IMG/VR virus record: IMGVR_UViG_3300023170_000011
Location: 42,376 to 106,375 of that record
DNA length: 64,000 nt
Direction: 5' to 3' (one strand)
From: a virus
In this document: positions 22,458 through 30,742 of the stretch, piece after piece
How the letters are laid out: each line of letters begins with the position of its first letter
Position numbering within the stretch: position 1 is the first letter of the stretch
Position numbers and translations under genes: made by a program
Notes under the pieces: generated by a model
What the model was told of the DNA's origin: nothing
What the model saw: the letters and a program-made list of their open reading frames with translations, nothing else
Databases searched by the model: none

Positions 22458-23022
22458 AGTCTTATACGAAACACCTGGCCTAAATTTAGTCGAAAGGGAT
22501 GGTAGAATTGGTGTAGTCCCAACATTTATGAATGTTGTTGTAATGCCATTTATATCTGATGAGCAAGGACTCCCTTTGGCAATTGGTGTTTTAAAGGAGC
22601 CAAATCCTTTTAGAGAAGGTGGTATGACAGTGTCTCTTATCACAGGAACAAGTGACGACGAGGATCCTGATCTATTAACTACAGCAAAAAGAGAACTTAT
22701 GGAAGAAAGTGGATTCCAAGCGGATGAAAATGAAAGGTGGTACTATCTTGGTTCCGTTACGTCATCTAAGTTTGTCGACCATGAACAACCTTGCTTTGCA
22801 GTAGATGTCACTGGTTTACAAAAGGGTGAAGCAACAACAGACGGTAGTCCAGAAGAGCAGGAGATGGAATTTAAGTTTATTCCCGCTAATGATGTGGTAA
22901 AAGCTAAAGACATTTTCATCCCCGGTCTTTTTCTAAAGTTGTTTAAATATGTTCTTGGTATTGATATACAAGGATCTACCGAGGAATCTAAAGAGGATGC
23001 GTTTAAATTTTCAGCAGAATGA
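22444..23022 (+). CDS. NUDIX hydrolase-like protein
   Basis: The protein (192 residues) has the second half of the NUDIX box intact, AKRELMEESGF at about 80-90, with the R-E-x-x-E-E carboxylates that bind catalytic metal. The first half, GTSDDEDPDLLTT, is spaced one residue longer than the G-x5-E-x7 rule and the usual Glu is Pro, so the box is partly degenerate. The N-terminus (LNLVERDGRIGVVP; NVVVMPFISDEQG) fits the ADP-ribose/sugar-nucleotide pyrophosphatase subgroup. Substrate is unknown: dNTP cleanup, ADP-ribose or mRNA cap-like ends are possible. It is packed between small unknown genes, overlapping both neighbours, which is unusual for a metabolic enzyme in a virion block. Confidence 0.8.
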   Translation: METNKVLYETPGLNLVERDGRIGVVPTFMNVVVMPFISDEQGLPLAIGVLKEPNPFREGGMTVSLITGTSDDEDPDLLTTAKRELMEESGFQADENERWYYLGSVTSSKFVDHEQPCFAVDVTGLQKGEATTDGSPEEQEMEFKFIPANDVVKAKDIFIPGLFLKLFKYVLGIDIQGSTEESKEDAFKFSAE

Positions 23023-23360
23023 GTCAATCTAGAAGACAAAGAAGACAAATGGCCAAACAGTTTGGTCTACTAGGGAAAAATGAATCCTTCGATGAAATGA
23101 GGGAAAGAATACGAAGAGCCCAGCAGATGGGACAGCAGATTCACCTAAAAAATCTTGAGAATAACAAGAACAGTCAAATAGAGGCTCAGAGAGCTAGAGA
23201 GGTTGCCATCCAGGAAGAAATAGCAAAAAATTTATCCACTGAGAAAGAGGATAATCCAGACGATACCGTTAAATTAAATACTAGTTCCTTTAATTTCTTA
23301 AAGGATGTAAATGAGGGTCCTCAGGCTTCTGGTGAAAAAGAAACCAAAGATAATGCCTAA
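23019..23360 (+). CDS. Small basic/helical unknown protein (113 aa)
   Basis: Not recognised. It begins MSQSRRQRRQMAKQFG, very basic, followed by a helical Arg/Gln-rich region (MRERIRRAQQMGQQ, REVAIQEEIAKNL) and an acidic, probably disordered tail. The ATG overlaps the preceding stop by four bases (ATGA), indicating coupling. It could be an assembly chaperone or a nucleic-acid-binding protein; neither is demonstrated. Confidence 0.6.
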   Translation: MSQSRRQRRQMAKQFGLLGKNESFDEMRERIRRAQQMGQQIHLKNLENNKNSQIEAQRAREVAIQEEIAKNLSTEKEDNPDDTVKLNTSSFNFLKDVNEGPQASGEKETKDNA

Positions 23361-23685
23361 GGAAATACCAGATACTAGATTTCTTCTTACATCAAGTTCT
23401 TTAAAAGAGGCCAAAAGAAAGTATTGCTCTGATAAAACCTATTATATTGTGGATATAGGAAAAATCATAAGGGAGCTCGGCTATGATGTTAACGAGCTTT
23501 CCCCAGAATCAGAGTTTGTCATCAATTACGCAGTTCAGAAGAAAATAACCCAAGGAATATATAGTACAAGATGTAATGACATCTTGGTGGTGTATAGAAA
23601 CATCTCACAAAGGTTTGCAGAAAACCTAAATCATTTCTTAGAAGAAATGGAAGAGGAGTTTGAATTCACCATCGAGGTAGAATGA
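23353..23685 (+). CDS. Small unknown protein (110 aa)
   Basis: Not recognised. Start placed at the ATG at 23353, overlapping the previous stop by 8 bases; an earlier in-frame ATG at 23311 would give a long overlap and a less natural N-terminus. The protein has mixed alpha/beta character: TRFLLTSSSLKEAKRKYC, YYIVDIGKIIRELGYD, then a helix with ISQRFAENLNHFLEEMEEE and an acidic end. It could be a small tail assembly protein, as it directly precedes the tail hub genes. Confidence 0.6.
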   Translation: MPKEIPDTRFLLTSSSLKEAKRKYCSDKTYYIVDIGKIIRELGYDVNELSPESEFVINYAVQKKITQGIYSTRCNDILVVYRNISQRFAENLNHFLEEMEEEFEFTIEVE

Positions 23686-23706
23686 AAAAAAATCTTGTCT
23701 ATATAA

Positions 23707-25677
23707 ATGTCAACAGGGACAAACTCAAGAACAGGATCCCAATCCTCTACTGAATCTTATGCAGAAAGGGAATTAAGGTATTCCGTTGGTAATTCCTCAG
23801 GTAGCCCAACCACAGCTGCGAACAGTTCTATTCACGGATCGAGAGAAGAACAATTAGATAGTGCATCCGCGCAATTAACTTCGAGGATGTCCAACCTTGG
23901 ATCTGTTAATCCTAACAAAGGACCAACACCAAGAACTCTATTTTATAATGGTGGTTTTTATTCCTCTGACGATGCTAAATATGGTCAGTTCCTTTTCTAT
24001 TCTTTTGGAAGCAATCAGAACACATTTATACAGGAATATTATAAATCCGAGAATAGGGAATTTAACTCTTCTATTTCTTCGGTATCCAGTGTTACTGGAA
24101 GAGGCGCTAGTAAGAACCCCTCTGCGGGTCAACTTGTTAGAATAACACAAGAAACTCTTAATGAGATCGATGCTTCCATGGGAGAGGACGGACAAGATTC
24201 TTCCGGAAGTCTTGGTACAAGAGGAAATAAATCACTTGTTATAGGGGGAGCTTCTGCTCCATATTACTGGAAAGACTTTTTGTACTGTAAGTATTATGGT
24301 GCTATCCCAAATAATTATATGGTAACTCTCAGAAGGTTCCCTGCTCCAATGAGAGATAACCTTTCTATACCAGATCAGCTTTTAGCTTCTGATTTATATA
24401 AAAAACAAGGTGCTGGTAGACCCGTTGCCCAGGCAGTAACCTGGTGGGGAGGAAACACAGATAACTCTTTGGATGAGATAATTGGATTTAGTGCTGGTCT
24501 AACATGGCAAGACAAATATCAAAACGACGTTGGCTACCAAAAAGGATTTGACCAAGGATTTTTCAAAAGTGTGCTCGGAAGAGCTTTTGCTGGTGCTGCT
24601 AGTGGTGCAGGGGCAGGTGAACTTTTAGCTACTTTGGGTGACGTTGCAAATATAGCAGTTGCAGCAACCGAAGGTGGTAGGGATGAAGTTACCGTTCCTA
24701 AAATAAACTATGCATTGAGGGACAAAATGATCTCTGAAGGCGGGCCTCTTTCTGACTTTATATTCGTTTCTGTAGATACTGTGGATAAAACATGGGTAAG
24801 AGGGAGAGGACTGACTTTTACCGAAAACCCAATAAGACTTAAGTTCCATTATGAGCTAACATCCGTTGGTGAAGTAAACACTAAAGCTGCAATGCTTGAT
24901 ATCATAGGAAACTTACTTGCTATTGGTACTAATTATGGTAATTTTCTAACCCCAGATATTAGATACGATAACACTTTCCCAGCTATTGGATTTCCTGGTG
25001 GAGATGAGGGGTTAAGGGCTTTTTATTCAGATCCTATTAAATGGACTAAAACTGCTATTAAATATCTTTCAGATCCTGACGGATTAACAATGAATGATCC
25101 ACAAGCACAGCAATTTAAAGAGTCTGCAGATTCTGTTGAAAAAGCAGTTACTGAGCTTCAAAGTGCAATAAAACAATTAAAGGAAACCGATATTGGTGGG
25201 TTAAACGAACTTATAGAATCTGACGCTGCAATTGGTAACATTATTGCTTTCGCTCTTGCTGACGATTTCGTTGAGAATATACAGCTTCCGATAGCTATTC
25301 AAACCGGTGCACCAACAGGTGAATGGCATTTAGTGGTTGGTAATCCAATGAATCCGATAGCGATGATAGGCAATCTTGTTTGCGATGGTGTAAATATAGA
25401 ATTTAATGAAGTTCTTGGTCCGGATGATTTTCCAACAGAGGTTATGGCAACTTTCACGTTAAAACATGGAAGAGATAGAGAAAGAGGTGAGATTGAAAGT
25501 ATGTTTAATAGAGGTGATGGAAGGCTTTACCAAAGTACAATACCAACGTATGCAAACAATCAATCTATCTATAACCAAGGACTTTCCGATGGAACTGTTG
25601 TTCAGACAACCAAGGATGGAACTACACTCACTGATCCTTCGAATGTGGTGGCTCAGAACGGTGGACAAACAAACTAA
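23707..25677 (+). CDS. Large tail/baseplate structural protein (656 aa)
   Basis: No firm family. The first 70 residues are Ser/Thr/Gly-rich. The middle includes PYYWKDFLYCKYYGAIPNNYM and a Gly/Ala-rich hydrophobic loop (AFAGAASGAGAGELLATLG, about 296-314). The C-terminal part, GEWHLVVGNPMNPIAMIGNL followed by LGPDDFPTEVMATFTLKHG, resembles the tube-type beta-barrel of baseplate-tube proteins (T4 gp48/gp54 class): a strand, an N-P turn, and a closing strand before an EIESMFN helix. The next gene is gp53-like, so a place at the tail tip is likely. The specific role as tube initiator is inference. Confidence 0.65.
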   Translation: MSTGTNSRTGSQSSTESYAERELRYSVGNSSGSPTTAANSSIHGSREEQLDSASAQLTSRMSNLGSVNPNKGPTPRTLFYNGGFYSSDDAKYGQFLFYSFGSNQNTFIQEYYKSENREFNSSISSVSSVTGRGASKNPSAGQLVRITQETLNEIDASMGEDGQDSSGSLGTRGNKSLVIGGASAPYYWKDFLYCKYYGAIPNNYMVTLRRFPAPMRDNLSIPDQLLASDLYKKQGAGRPVAQAVTWWGGNTDNSLDEIIGFSAGLTWQDKYQNDVGYQKGFDQGFFKSVLGRAFAGAASGAGAGELLATLGDVANIAVAATEGGRDEVTVPKINYALRDKMISEGGPLSDFIFVSVDTVDKTWVRGRGLTFTENPIRLKFHYELTSVGEVNTKAAMLDIIGNLLAIGTNYGNFLTPDIRYDNTFPAIGFPGGDEGLRAFYSDPIKWTKTAIKYLSDPDGLTMNDPQAQQFKESADSVEKAVTELQSAIKQLKETDIGGLNELIESDAAIGNIIAFALADDFVENIQLPIAIQTGAPTGEWHLVVGNPMNPIAMIGNLVCDGVNIEFNEVLGPDDFPTEVMATFTLKHGRDRERGEIESMFNRGDGRLYQSTIPTYANNQSIYNQGLSDGTVVQTTKDGTTLTDPSNVVAQNGGQTN

Positions 25678-25688
25678 TATTTTATGTT

Positions 25689-26273
25689 ATGCTTGAAATA
25701 GACATATTAGCAAGAAACAAAAACATATTTAATCCCGATAGCAAGGAACAGCAGAGAAACTATGGTATCTGGGACCTGGCAAGATCTAGCATATCATATA
25801 AAAATGTGGATGTAAGATTTAAAAAGTATTTTGTTGTAAAAGAAGACGAGCAAATGAGACCAGACCTAATGGCATATAAAATGTATGGTTCTATGTCTTA
25901 TACTGGTAGTCTTTTAAAAGTAAATGGCGTGTGTAATCCCTTTGCCATAAGTGTTGGTGAAGTTTTTGCAGCTCCAACTACCAAGTCTATTGACAGCATG
26001 TTATCAACAAAAGCTTCACTACTACGGAAAGACGAAGCAAATAATAATCCAAATTCTGAGTTTAGAAAGTCACAGGAGCAAAGGAAATTTAAGGTAAGTG
26101 ATTCTAGAAAAGATTTCTTAGACCGAAGGTCAAAGGCAAAAAATCCTACCCCACAGATTTTGCCACCTAACATATTACAAGACGGAGAAAGGCAGACAGT
26201 TAGGACTAATTCGGTTATTGGATTGGCACCGGATGTAAGTAACGCGGCTCCTAATCCAAACGCTAATATTTAA
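25689..26273 (+). CDS. Baseplate wedge protein, T4 gp53-like (LysM-type)
   Basis: At 194 residues it has the same length as T4 gp53 (196). Residues 57-97, RPDLMAYKMYGSMSYTG followed by VNGVCNPFAISVGEVFAAPT, match the gp53/LysM-like pattern (RPD-x-x-Y-x-x-YG, then N-x-x-x-NPF and a closing strand) that joins baseplate wedges in contractile tails. The C-terminal third is charged and then Pro/Asn-rich, probably flexible. It lies between a tail-tip protein and the hub, the expected neighbourhood. A role in host peptidoglycan binding, the other use of LysM folds, is less likely. Confidence 0.78.
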   Translation: MLEIDILARNKNIFNPDSKEQQRNYGIWDLARSSISYKNVDVRFKKYFVVKEDEQMRPDLMAYKMYGSMSYTGSLLKVNGVCNPFAISVGEVFAAPTTKSIDSMLSTKASLLRKDEANNNPNSEFRKSQEQRKFKVSDSRKDFLDRRSKAKNPTPQILPPNILQDGERQTVRTNSVIGLAPDVSNAAPNPNANI

Positions 26274-26278
26274 AACAT

Positions 26279-27772
26279 ATGGCATCTGACCAGATTATTA
26301 TAAATAACTTTTCCAAAACTAGTATTAGGTTAGATGAATTGGTTGTTCCTAATAGAACTGGCGAACAAACACCCAATTCCTCGTTAGCAAGTGATGCTGA
26401 TGATAAATCATGGGGTGCTTATAGGCCCGTGGTTTTTATAAATGGGTATTATGTTGATCAGCAAATGGATTATTTTGAGTTTTTACAAATTGATTTTCTA
26501 CCCACTGTAAGGCTAAGTTTTACGATGAACGATCCAATGTTTGTTAGTGTAAATTATCCTAAGGATGGTGATATAATATCGATGTACATTAGGTCTAAAG
26601 AGGAAATTTACAAACCTATTAGGATGGACTTTAATATCTTGAATGTTCGCTCCTCACAATCACAGGACCCTGAGGGTAATAAAATAAGATATACGATTCT
26701 TGGGGAAACTAGAATCCCTGGTTTATACTCGGAGGTTTCTAAAGCTTTCCGTACTATGACATCATATGATGCTCTTTTTGAGGTTTCACAAGATCTAAAT
26801 TTAGGTTTTTCTTCGAACGATAGCGCTCTCGACGATACCATGACATGGATATGCCCAAACTTTTCATATTATAACTTTATACATGAAATTTGCGAGAGAT
26901 CTTATAAGAATGACGAGAGCTTTTACCGTGTTTGGATTGATCCGTATTACAATTTAACTTTTGTAAACATGCATAACCAGCTAACTGCTGATGATTATGT
27001 ACAACAGGTAAAGGTTATTAGAGGTGGTGATACTGCTAATGATACATTCTTGGCCGAAACTGAACTTGATATGCAAGAAATGCCTTTGGCCTTAACCAAC
27101 CAAAGGGGATCTGGTGATCTTCCCTTCTTTATTAATAACTTTACATTACTTTCCAAATCTGGTAACACCTCAAATAAGTACGGCTACATCCAGGAGGTCC
27201 AGTTTTATGACGAGGCGATAGTTCCTGAAAAATCCTTTGCTGAGAAGTATGTCAAATATACTATTGAAACAAGTACCTCCGATTTTGTTGGAGAGAACCA
27301 GGTATTGCAAAAAGGTAGACCTAAGGAGGATTTATACAAGGTTGAGGTTAGAAAAGCATGGTATGGTTCACTCAACAACTCCACTAGTGGAGTGCATGAT
27401 AACTTCATCCAAGCTCTTATACAGAACGAATTTAATTTGGGGGACCTTGAGAAATTTACACTTAAGGTTGAACTCAGCGGTTACTATGCTGGAATTTATA
27501 GAGGGCAAGCAGTGCCGGTCATCCTTTATGCAAACGAGCAGGGGAAAAGAAAAGAAAATACTGGTGTATCAAATGACCAAAAACCCGAAAGTGAAACAAA
27601 TCCAGTACTTGATAGATTCCTATCCGGAATTTATGTGGTGAGCGCTATGGAAGTTAGGTATGATATCCTCAGAGGTGTGTACCAAGTGCTTCATTTGAAT
27701 AAGAGGGAATGGACATTGAATAGCGCTGGAGCTTTCCCTAAATCTTTCCCCATTAATCTCCTAACTGGATAA
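26279..27772 (+). CDS. Baseplate hub protein, T4 gp27-like
   Basis: The 497-residue protein fits the gp27/gpD hub fold that forms the trimeric ring at the end of the tail tube. PVVFINGYYVDQ and DFLPTVRLSFTMND match the first tube-like barrel, then a DGDIISMYI strand, and the central helical insert has YDALFEVSQDLNLGFSSND, TMTWICPNFSYYNFIHEICE and SFYRVWIDPYYNLTFVN, which is highly characteristic. The second barrel follows, ending with YAGIYRGQAVPVIL and SGIYVVSAMEVRYD. T4 gp27 has 391 residues. Its partner, the gp5-like spike, is two genes downstream. It starts 5 bases after the gp53-like gene. Confidence 0.8.
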   Translation: MASDQIIINNFSKTSIRLDELVVPNRTGEQTPNSSLASDADDKSWGAYRPVVFINGYYVDQQMDYFEFLQIDFLPTVRLSFTMNDPMFVSVNYPKDGDIISMYIRSKEEIYKPIRMDFNILNVRSSQSQDPEGNKIRYTILGETRIPGLYSEVSKAFRTMTSYDALFEVSQDLNLGFSSNDSALDDTMTWICPNFSYYNFIHEICERSYKNDESFYRVWIDPYYNLTFVNMHNQLTADDYVQQVKVIRGGDTANDTFLAETELDMQEMPLALTNQRGSGDLPFFINNFTLLSKSGNTSNKYGYIQEVQFYDEAIVPEKSFAEKYVKYTIETSTSDFVGENQVLQKGRPKEDLYKVEVRKAWYGSLNNSTSGVHDNFIQALIQNEFNLGDLEKFTLKVELSGYYAGIYRGQAVPVILYANEQGKRKENTGVSNDQKPESETNPVLDRFLSGIYVVSAMEVRYDILRGVYQVLHLNKREWTLNSAGAFPKSFPINLLTG

Positions 27773-27796
27773 ATATAGTAAAATAATAGAACCCCT

Positions 27797-30052
27797 ATGG
27801 GAATCAGAGCAACAGATAAGAATAGAAATTTATTTTTAAAGGGTTTTAAGTTATCCAATTCAGGAAAGAACGAAGACCCTACCTATTTGGGTTTTAAGAT
27901 CGTGTTTGATCCTGGTATACTTCCAATCAATCCTGATTATGGATGGGCTCCAAGTCCATTGTTAAGAGCCCAGAATTATACGCTTGATTCCGGTGCTGGA
28001 GCTGCTACTAATTTGCAAAACCCCTTCGGACAACCGCAGTATTTGAGAAGACAGAGCGACGTAACTTATTACTCTGCTTATAATTACCTTCTAGAAAGGG
28101 AAGCAAATTTCCCTGGAGGCGACACACAAAGAAGAGCACAAGCATTAAGGCAATTTCAAAAACTTTTGCAGGAAATAAATACAAATTCTCCTTGGTTTTT
28201 CCAATCCATAGAAGGACTTAATACACTTGATAAAATATCTAAAAGCGGATTTCAAGACCAAGAAGATGTAGACACATTCGATCCACAAAGAACTAGAGAC
28301 AAGGCTTTGGTAATAAATTGTCTGGAATCTTTAAACCTTAGAATAAGTGCCCTAGCAGATCTTTATAACCAAGCAACTTTTGATGCTGATAATATGAGGT
28401 ATTTGGTTCCTAGAAATCTAAGAAAATTCACCATGTGGATTTTTGTTACTGAGATTAGAAATTTTTTCAAGACAAGTAGGTTAACAGCATCTAGTACAGC
28501 TTTATCTGCTATTGACAACTTAAGCTCTTTGCTTTCTACAAATAACAATCCAGGGTCATCTATTGTTTCACAAGAAAGTGGTCAATATAGTGTAGATGGA
28601 TTTAATCTTGGTTCTGAAACATCTCAAGGTGGTGGAGGTGGAGGTGCTTTTTCATCTTTTGTAAATAATGTTTTTAGCGGATCCGGTCTTCAAAACGACG
28701 TACAGGCTTTAACGAATCAGCAAGATCAAACCGGTATAAAGCCAGTTTTAATTTATGAGTGTAGCCAATGTGAGTTTGATTTTAGTGACAGTACTCCTCT
28801 AAAAAGCACTATAGATATGGGATCAAGTAATGCCGATCCAGAGGATCAGTCTTTTAGGATACATGTAGGAAAGGTTAGAACGAAAAACCAATACCCAAAT
28901 ATTAGGGCTGACAAAAAGCCTTTGGTTCTTGCGGATGGTTGGGATCAAAACAGATCGAGTTACCAATTCCTTGGGGACGATACACTTTCTTTAGAGAGTT
29001 TTCTTGGACTTGGTCAGCAAGCTTTAACTAATGTGGTTTCGAATGCAGTATCTGATTTGGTAAACGAGGGCATTAATCAATTTATAGATCCTGCTTTAAG
29101 TGGAATCGACCAGTCTTTATTAGGAAACATATATTCGTTTAACCCATCACAACTTGGTAGATTGACTAGTCAAAACGGATCTTTCGGTTTTAACAATTTG
29201 GAGAATTTTTTAAACGGGGCAGCTGAAACCGGAATTGATAATATATTCAAAGGAAACTTGCCGAACCCACAAACTATGGGTGAAGGTGGTCCGAAGGAAA
29301 GAGTGTATCCTCCAGTTCCTCCAACTGACGTATATGAAGGAGTACCTGGCGAAGATCTAGGAGTTCCTGATAGAGTGTATCCTCAGGTAAATGATGACGT
29401 TTACGAAAATGTTCCTGGTGAGGATCTAGGAGTTCCTGATAGAGTGTATCCTCAGGTAAATGATGACGTTTACGAAAATGTTCCTGGTGAAGATCTCGGA
29501 GTTCCTGATAGGGTGTATCCACCTAGTAGTGGTGATGCATATGATGACGTTCCTGGAACTGATTTAGGTGTTCCTGATAGAGCATATCCACCTAGTAGTG
29601 GTGATGCATATGATGAAGTTCCTGGAACTGACCTTGGAGTTCCCGATAGGCAATATAAATTCGAAAGATCTGGGGATGTTTATGACAATGTCCCTGGCGC
29701 TGATCTTGGCGTACCAGATCGAAATTATACTTCTAACCTAAACGATGACGTTTACACGGATAGGAATTTCACTACCGATTCTCTCGAAACCTCAAAAGTG
29801 TATGGTGAAAGTTCACAAGTATCCTCCAGAGGTGAATTAAGATCCCCAGAAAATAACTTTACACAACCTCCGGGAACAGTTTATTCTTCTTCAAGAAAAA
29901 ACCCGACCTCTGGCGAAATTGGAAACGTTTATCCAGTTACTAATGGTGATTTTATAATTGAGAATCCACTTAATTTGGGGAACTCAAAACCTGCTGATAA
30001 ATATAATGTTAGCCTTGGTGATTATAACCCAGATGATTACGAGGAGCAATAA
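27797..30052 (+). CDS. Tail-tip structural protein with six 23-residue C-terminal repeats
   Basis: Residues 1-420 look like a structured tail protein: FTMWIFVTEIRNFF and YECSQCEFDFSDSTPL followed by FRIHVGKVRTKNQYPN recall the strands of baseplate-tube proteins. Residues 280-300 are Gly-rich. Residues 511-650 carry six tandem copies of a 23-24 residue unit around DVYENVPGEDLGVPDRVYP, and the rest is polar and probably disordered. It sits between the gp27-like hub and the gp5-like spike, so an extended C-terminal tail could run along the tube or the tip. The GGATAAATATAG upstream (27767) is only a partial match to the promoter motif. Exact role unknown. Confidence 0.65.
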   Translation: MGIRATDKNRNLFLKGFKLSNSGKNEDPTYLGFKIVFDPGILPINPDYGWAPSPLLRAQNYTLDSGAGAATNLQNPFGQPQYLRRQSDVTYYSAYNYLLEREANFPGGDTQRRAQALRQFQKLLQEINTNSPWFFQSIEGLNTLDKISKSGFQDQEDVDTFDPQRTRDKALVINCLESLNLRISALADLYNQATFDADNMRYLVPRNLRKFTMWIFVTEIRNFFKTSRLTASSTALSAIDNLSSLLSTNNNPGSSIVSQESGQYSVDGFNLGSETSQGGGGGGAFSSFVNNVFSGSGLQNDVQALTNQQDQTGIKPVLIYECSQCEFDFSDSTPLKSTIDMGSSNADPEDQSFRIHVGKVRTKNQYPNIRADKKPLVLADGWDQNRSSYQFLGDDTLSLESFLGLGQQALTNVVSNAVSDLVNEGINQFIDPALSGIDQSLLGNIYSFNPSQLGRLTSQNGSFGFNNLENFLNGAAETGIDNIFKGNLPNPQTMGEGGPKERVYPPVPPTDVYEGVPGEDLGVPDRVYPQVNDDVYENVPGEDLGVPDRVYPQVNDDVYENVPGEDLGVPDRVYPPSSGDAYDDVPGTDLGVPDRAYPPSSGDAYDEVPGTDLGVPDRQYKFERSGDVYDNVPGADLGVPDRNYTSNLNDDVYTDRNFTTDSLETSKVYGESSQVSSRGELRSPENNFTQPPGTVYSSSRKNPTSGEIGNVYPVTNGDFIIENPLNLGNSKPADKYNVSLGDYNPDDYEEQ
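29327..29746 (+). repeat. Six tandem 69-72 bp coding repeats
   Basis: Each unit encodes 23-24 residues around the core VPGEDLGVPDR. The second and third units are almost identical at DNA level and the others have drifted, which points to a recent unit duplication in an older array. The frame is kept throughout. Confidence 0.95.
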
Positions 30053-30064
30053 AATATTGAGTGA

Positions 30065-30739
30065 ATGCCTTATAATCCGCCTAAAATATATCTTGGTGAA
30101 ATAGTAGATATTGATGACCCACTAAAAGATGGAAGGGCAAAGATAAAGGTATTTGGACTTTTCGATGAGCTGGAAACTGAGGATATACCATGGGCAAGCC
30201 AAGTGAATGGTATTTCGTTTGGTGGGAGTGGTAACGGAAGGCTTTCTGTTCCTAGAGTAGGTTCTGTTGTAGCATGTGAATTTGATGGGCAGAACTATTA
30301 CAGAATGGTTTACTATGGTGAGTGGGAAAGCTCACCAGAGATGCTAGCTGAGATTAGTGATTCGTATGAAGGGGCACACTCATTTGTTTATGACGTTGGT
30401 GCGGAACCAGGTCCTTTAAAAATATTTTATACCAAGAAAAAGGGATTGAATCTAGCCCTTGGCGATGCTAAGGTTCAATTGGACACTCAAGACGGAGGTC
30501 AACTTAGGGTAGTAATTGAGATGGGAAGTGACCAGATTAGGATGGAAAATAATAAGGTCATTATCAATTCTAATAATATAGAATTAGGAGAGGCAGCGAT
30601 AGAATCCGTTATTAAGGGGAACACGTTCCAAACATATTTTAATAACCATACACATATTGGTAACCTTGGTGGTCCAACCTCACCCCCTGTAATACCTTCG
30701 GATCCAACACATTTGTCCAACATATCTAAAACAAAGTAA
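30065..30739 (+). CDS. Baseplate central spike protein, gp5-like (OB fold, no lysozyme)
   Basis: Residues 1-90 fit the OB-fold of gp5/gpV/VgrG spikes: YLGEIVDIDDPLKDGRAKIKVFG, DIPWASQVN, and VPRVGSVVACEFDGQNYYRM. A strand-rich part follows (GLNLALGDAKVQL, GSDQIRMENNKVIINSNNIELG), as in the triple-stranded beta-helix needle. The C-terminus has FNNHTHIGNLGGPTSPPVIP, an H-x-H plus Pro-rich tip like those that bind metal at spike ends. At 224 residues it lacks the lysozyme domain of T4 gp5 (575 residues), so cell-wall digestion must come from another protein. It is 12 bases after the repeat-bearing gene. Confidence 0.85.
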   Translation: MPYNPPKIYLGEIVDIDDPLKDGRAKIKVFGLFDELETEDIPWASQVNGISFGGSGNGRLSVPRVGSVVACEFDGQNYYRMVYYGEWESSPEMLAEISDSYEGAHSFVYDVGAEPGPLKIFYTKKKGLNLALGDAKVQLDTQDGGQLRVVIEMGSDQIRMENNKVIINSNNIELGEAAIESVIKGNTFQTYFNNHTHIGNLGGPTSPPVIPSDPTHLSNISKTK

Positions 30740-30742
30740 TAT

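Noticed and set aside
25689-26273. LysM-like protein as an endolysin
   Set aside because: No catalytic domain; the length and the RPD...NPF pattern fit the gp53 baseplate protein.
27378-27393. A perfect 16-bp palindrome, ACTCCACTAGTGGAGT
   Set aside because: It lies inside the hub gene, has no T tract or promoter context, and one such palindrome in 64 kb can arise by chance.
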